Origin: Candidatus Parcubacteria bacterium
Lineage (GTDB): Bacteria > Patescibacteriota > Minisyncoccia > Phycocordibacterales > PALSA-1337
Assembly (NCBI GenBank): GCA_023264475.1
Contig: JAHFMA010000022.1
Coordinates: 1-5,912, forward strand
Reading direction: 5' to 3'
Length of the DNA: 5,912 bases
The position numbers and the translations under genes were made by a program. Positions 4,604 through 5,912 of this stretch are shown piece after piece (positions within the stretch are counted from its first letter, which is position 1; every line of letters begins with the position of its first letter). The notes beneath the pieces are model-generated. The model was not told the DNA's origin. It saw nothing but the letters and a program-made list of their open reading frames with translations, and did not search any database.

Positions 4604-5912
4604 ATGAAAGAACTCCTCCTCCGGCGTTTGGAAGCGGTTTCGGCGGCCCTGGGCATCGCGCCGGGAGCCGCGGCGCTCTCATATCCCGAAGATCCCGCTC
4701 ATGGCGACTTCTCGACCAACCTCGCTATGGTCGCCGCCAAGAGCCTCAAGATATCTCCCAAGGCTCTGGCCAACCAGATCGTCGCCGAGTTCGGCAAATC
4801 CATTCCTGACTTCATCGAGTCTGTGTCTATCGCCGGTCCCGGGTTCGTGAACTTCAAGGTCAAAGAGCCCTTCATCGCCGCGCAAGCCGTGAAGCCGACC
4901 GCCAAGCCCGCCGCCAATGGCAAGAAGGTGATGGTGGAGTATACCGACCCGAATCCCTTCAAGGTCTTCCACATCGGCCACCTCATGGCCAATGCTGTCG
5001 GTGAATCAGTCTCGCGTCTCGTGGAATATTCTGGCGCCGAGGTCGTTCGCGCCTGTTATCAGGGCGATGTCGGCCTGCATGTGGCCAAGACGATCTGGGC
5101 GATCCTCCGCGAAGATGGCGCACAGAAAAAGATCGATGATCTGAAGTCAGTCACAGAAAAAGTGAAGTTCCTCGGAGAGATGTATGTTATCGGAGCATCA
5201 CATGACGATGAGCCTGCCATCCAAAAAGAAATAGCCGCCATCAATAAAAAAATCTTTGAGAAATCCGACACGGCCATCAACGCCATATATGAGAAGGGCC
5301 GCAAATGGAGCCTCGAATATTTCGACCTTATATATGCCCGCCTAGGCACAAAGTTCGAGATATTCTTCTTCGAGTCAGAGGTTGGTGGTAAGGGCCTTGA
5401 GGTCGTCAATGAATTCCTCAAGAAGGACGTCTTCGAGAAGAGCGACGGCGCCGTCGTCTTCAAGGGTGAGGAATTTGGCCTGCATACACGCGTTTTCGTG
5501 AACTCCCAAGGCCTCCCGACCTATGAAGCAAAGGAGATCGGCCTCAACATTGAGAAGTTCAAGCTCTATCCCGATCTCTCCGAGTCCATCATCGTGACCG
5601 GCAATGAGATCAACGAATACTTTAAGGTCCTCAAGAAGGTCCTATCGCTCGTCGCTCCCGCGGTCGCCGACAAGACCACCCATCTCTCTCACGGCATGCT
5701 GCGTTTCGCCTCCGGCAAGATGTCTTCACGCAAAGGCAACATCATCTCGGCCGAGTCTCTCATAGATGAGGTCAAGAGCTTGGTGACGGAGAAGATGCAG
5801 GGCAGGGAATTTGTCGCATCCGAAGCCGACGAGATCGCAGACATGATCGCTGTGGCGGCTATCAAGTACAGCGTCTTGCGCCAGAGCATCGGTGGCGATG
5901 TCATCTTCGACA
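4604..5912 (+). CDS. argS: Arginyl-tRNA synthetase, N-terminal 436 residues (3' end outside window)
   Basis: Open from ATG 4604 to the window edge with no stop: 436 codons plus one base. It is a class I synthetase that charges tRNA-Arg with arginine using ATP in the cytosol. Residues ~1-110 form the ArgRS-specific N-terminal (Add1-like) domain, seen in EDPAHGDFSTNLAM (29-42) and SIAGPGFVNFKV (74-85). The catalytic Rossmann domain carries VEYTDPNPFKVFHIGHL (111-127) with HIGH at 123-126, and YQGDVGLHVAKTIWAI, the helix typical of ArgRS. GLPTYEAKEIGLN and the KMSK-type loop KMSSRKGN (372-379) follow, so this belongs to the ArgRS group that keeps the lysine loop. AIKYSVLRQS near the cut end begins the region leading to the missing DALR tRNA-binding domain, probably another 100-150 residues. 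The start has no ribosome site but sits 7 nt after an extended -10 box. Confidence 0.95.
   Translation, partial: MKELLLRRLEAVSAALGIAPGAAALSYPEDPAHGDFSTNLAMVAAKSLKISPKALANQIVAEFGKSIPDFIESVSIAGPGFVNFKVKEPFIAAQAVKPTAKPAANGKKVMVEYTDPNPFKVFHIGHLMANAVGESVSRLVEYSGAEVVRACYQGDVGLHVAKTIWAILREDGAQKKIDDLKSVTEKVKFLGEMYVIGASHDDEPAIQKEIAAINKKIFEKSDTAINAIYEKGRKWSLEYFDLIYARLGTKFEIFFFESEVGGKGLEVVNEFLKKDVFEKSDGAVVFKGEEFGLHTRVFVNSQGLPTYEAKEIGLNIEKFKLYPDLSESIIVTGNEINEYFKVLKKVLSLVAPAVADKTTHLSHGMLRFASGKMSSRKGNIISAESLIDEVKSLVTEKMQGREFVASEADEIADMIAVAAIKYSVLRQSIGGDVIFD

Noticed and set aside
5059..5463. Minus-strand ORF of 134 codons inside argS
   Set aside because: It is antisense to a continuous ArgRS reading frame with HIGH and KMSK motifs; Ser/Arg-rich shadow composition.

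Overview
The window looks like bacterial chromosome from a moderately GC-rich lineage, most likely Candidate Phyla Radiation (Patescibacteria). The evidence is very tight packing, small operons, an ArgRS whose signature reads YTDPNPFKVFHIGHL (a form I associate with CPR bacteria), an SHMT with the SGSPAN variant, and a divergent ThyA. The standard code fits: TGA works as a stop at the end of dut, and every gene ends cleanly. The assignment rests on family resemblance read by eye, not on a search. No mobile element, CRISPR array, tRNA or rRNA was seen.

Layout. 1-1179 (+): the C-terminal part of a nucleotidyltransferase-like protein, followed 3 nt later by a two-part protein with an unassigned N-terminal domain and a C-terminal dCMP-deaminase domain. 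1176-2569 (-): thyA followed 2 nt later by a HIT-family gene; the HIT stop overlaps the deaminase stop from the opposite strand. 2570-2615: a 46-nt divergent promoter region. 2616-3038 (+): dut. 3039-3144: a leader region containing a possible 14-codon serine-rich ORF. 3145-4353 (+): glyA. 4354-4603: a structured 250-nt gap that reads best as a small non-coding RNA gene on the minus strand, with promoter-like boxes, nested hairpins and an intrinsic terminator. 4604-5912 (+): argS, cut by the window end.

How the genes work together. Four genes cover the thymidylate branch. dCMP deaminase and dUTPase both produce dUMP, ThyA methylates dUMP to dTMP, and SHMT (GlyA) supplies the 5,10-methylene-tetrahydrofolate that ThyA consumes. 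Dihydrofolate reductase and thymidylate kinase are not in the window. The HIT protein is probably a nucleotide hydrolase or transferase of unknown substrate. ArgRS belongs to translation and is a neighbour rather than a pathway member.

Points of most interest: the minus-strand ncRNA candidate, the repeated extended -10 box placed 6-7 nt before ATG at dut and argS (which suggests leaderless mRNAs), the unassigned N-terminal domain on the deaminase, and the divergent ThyA loops.
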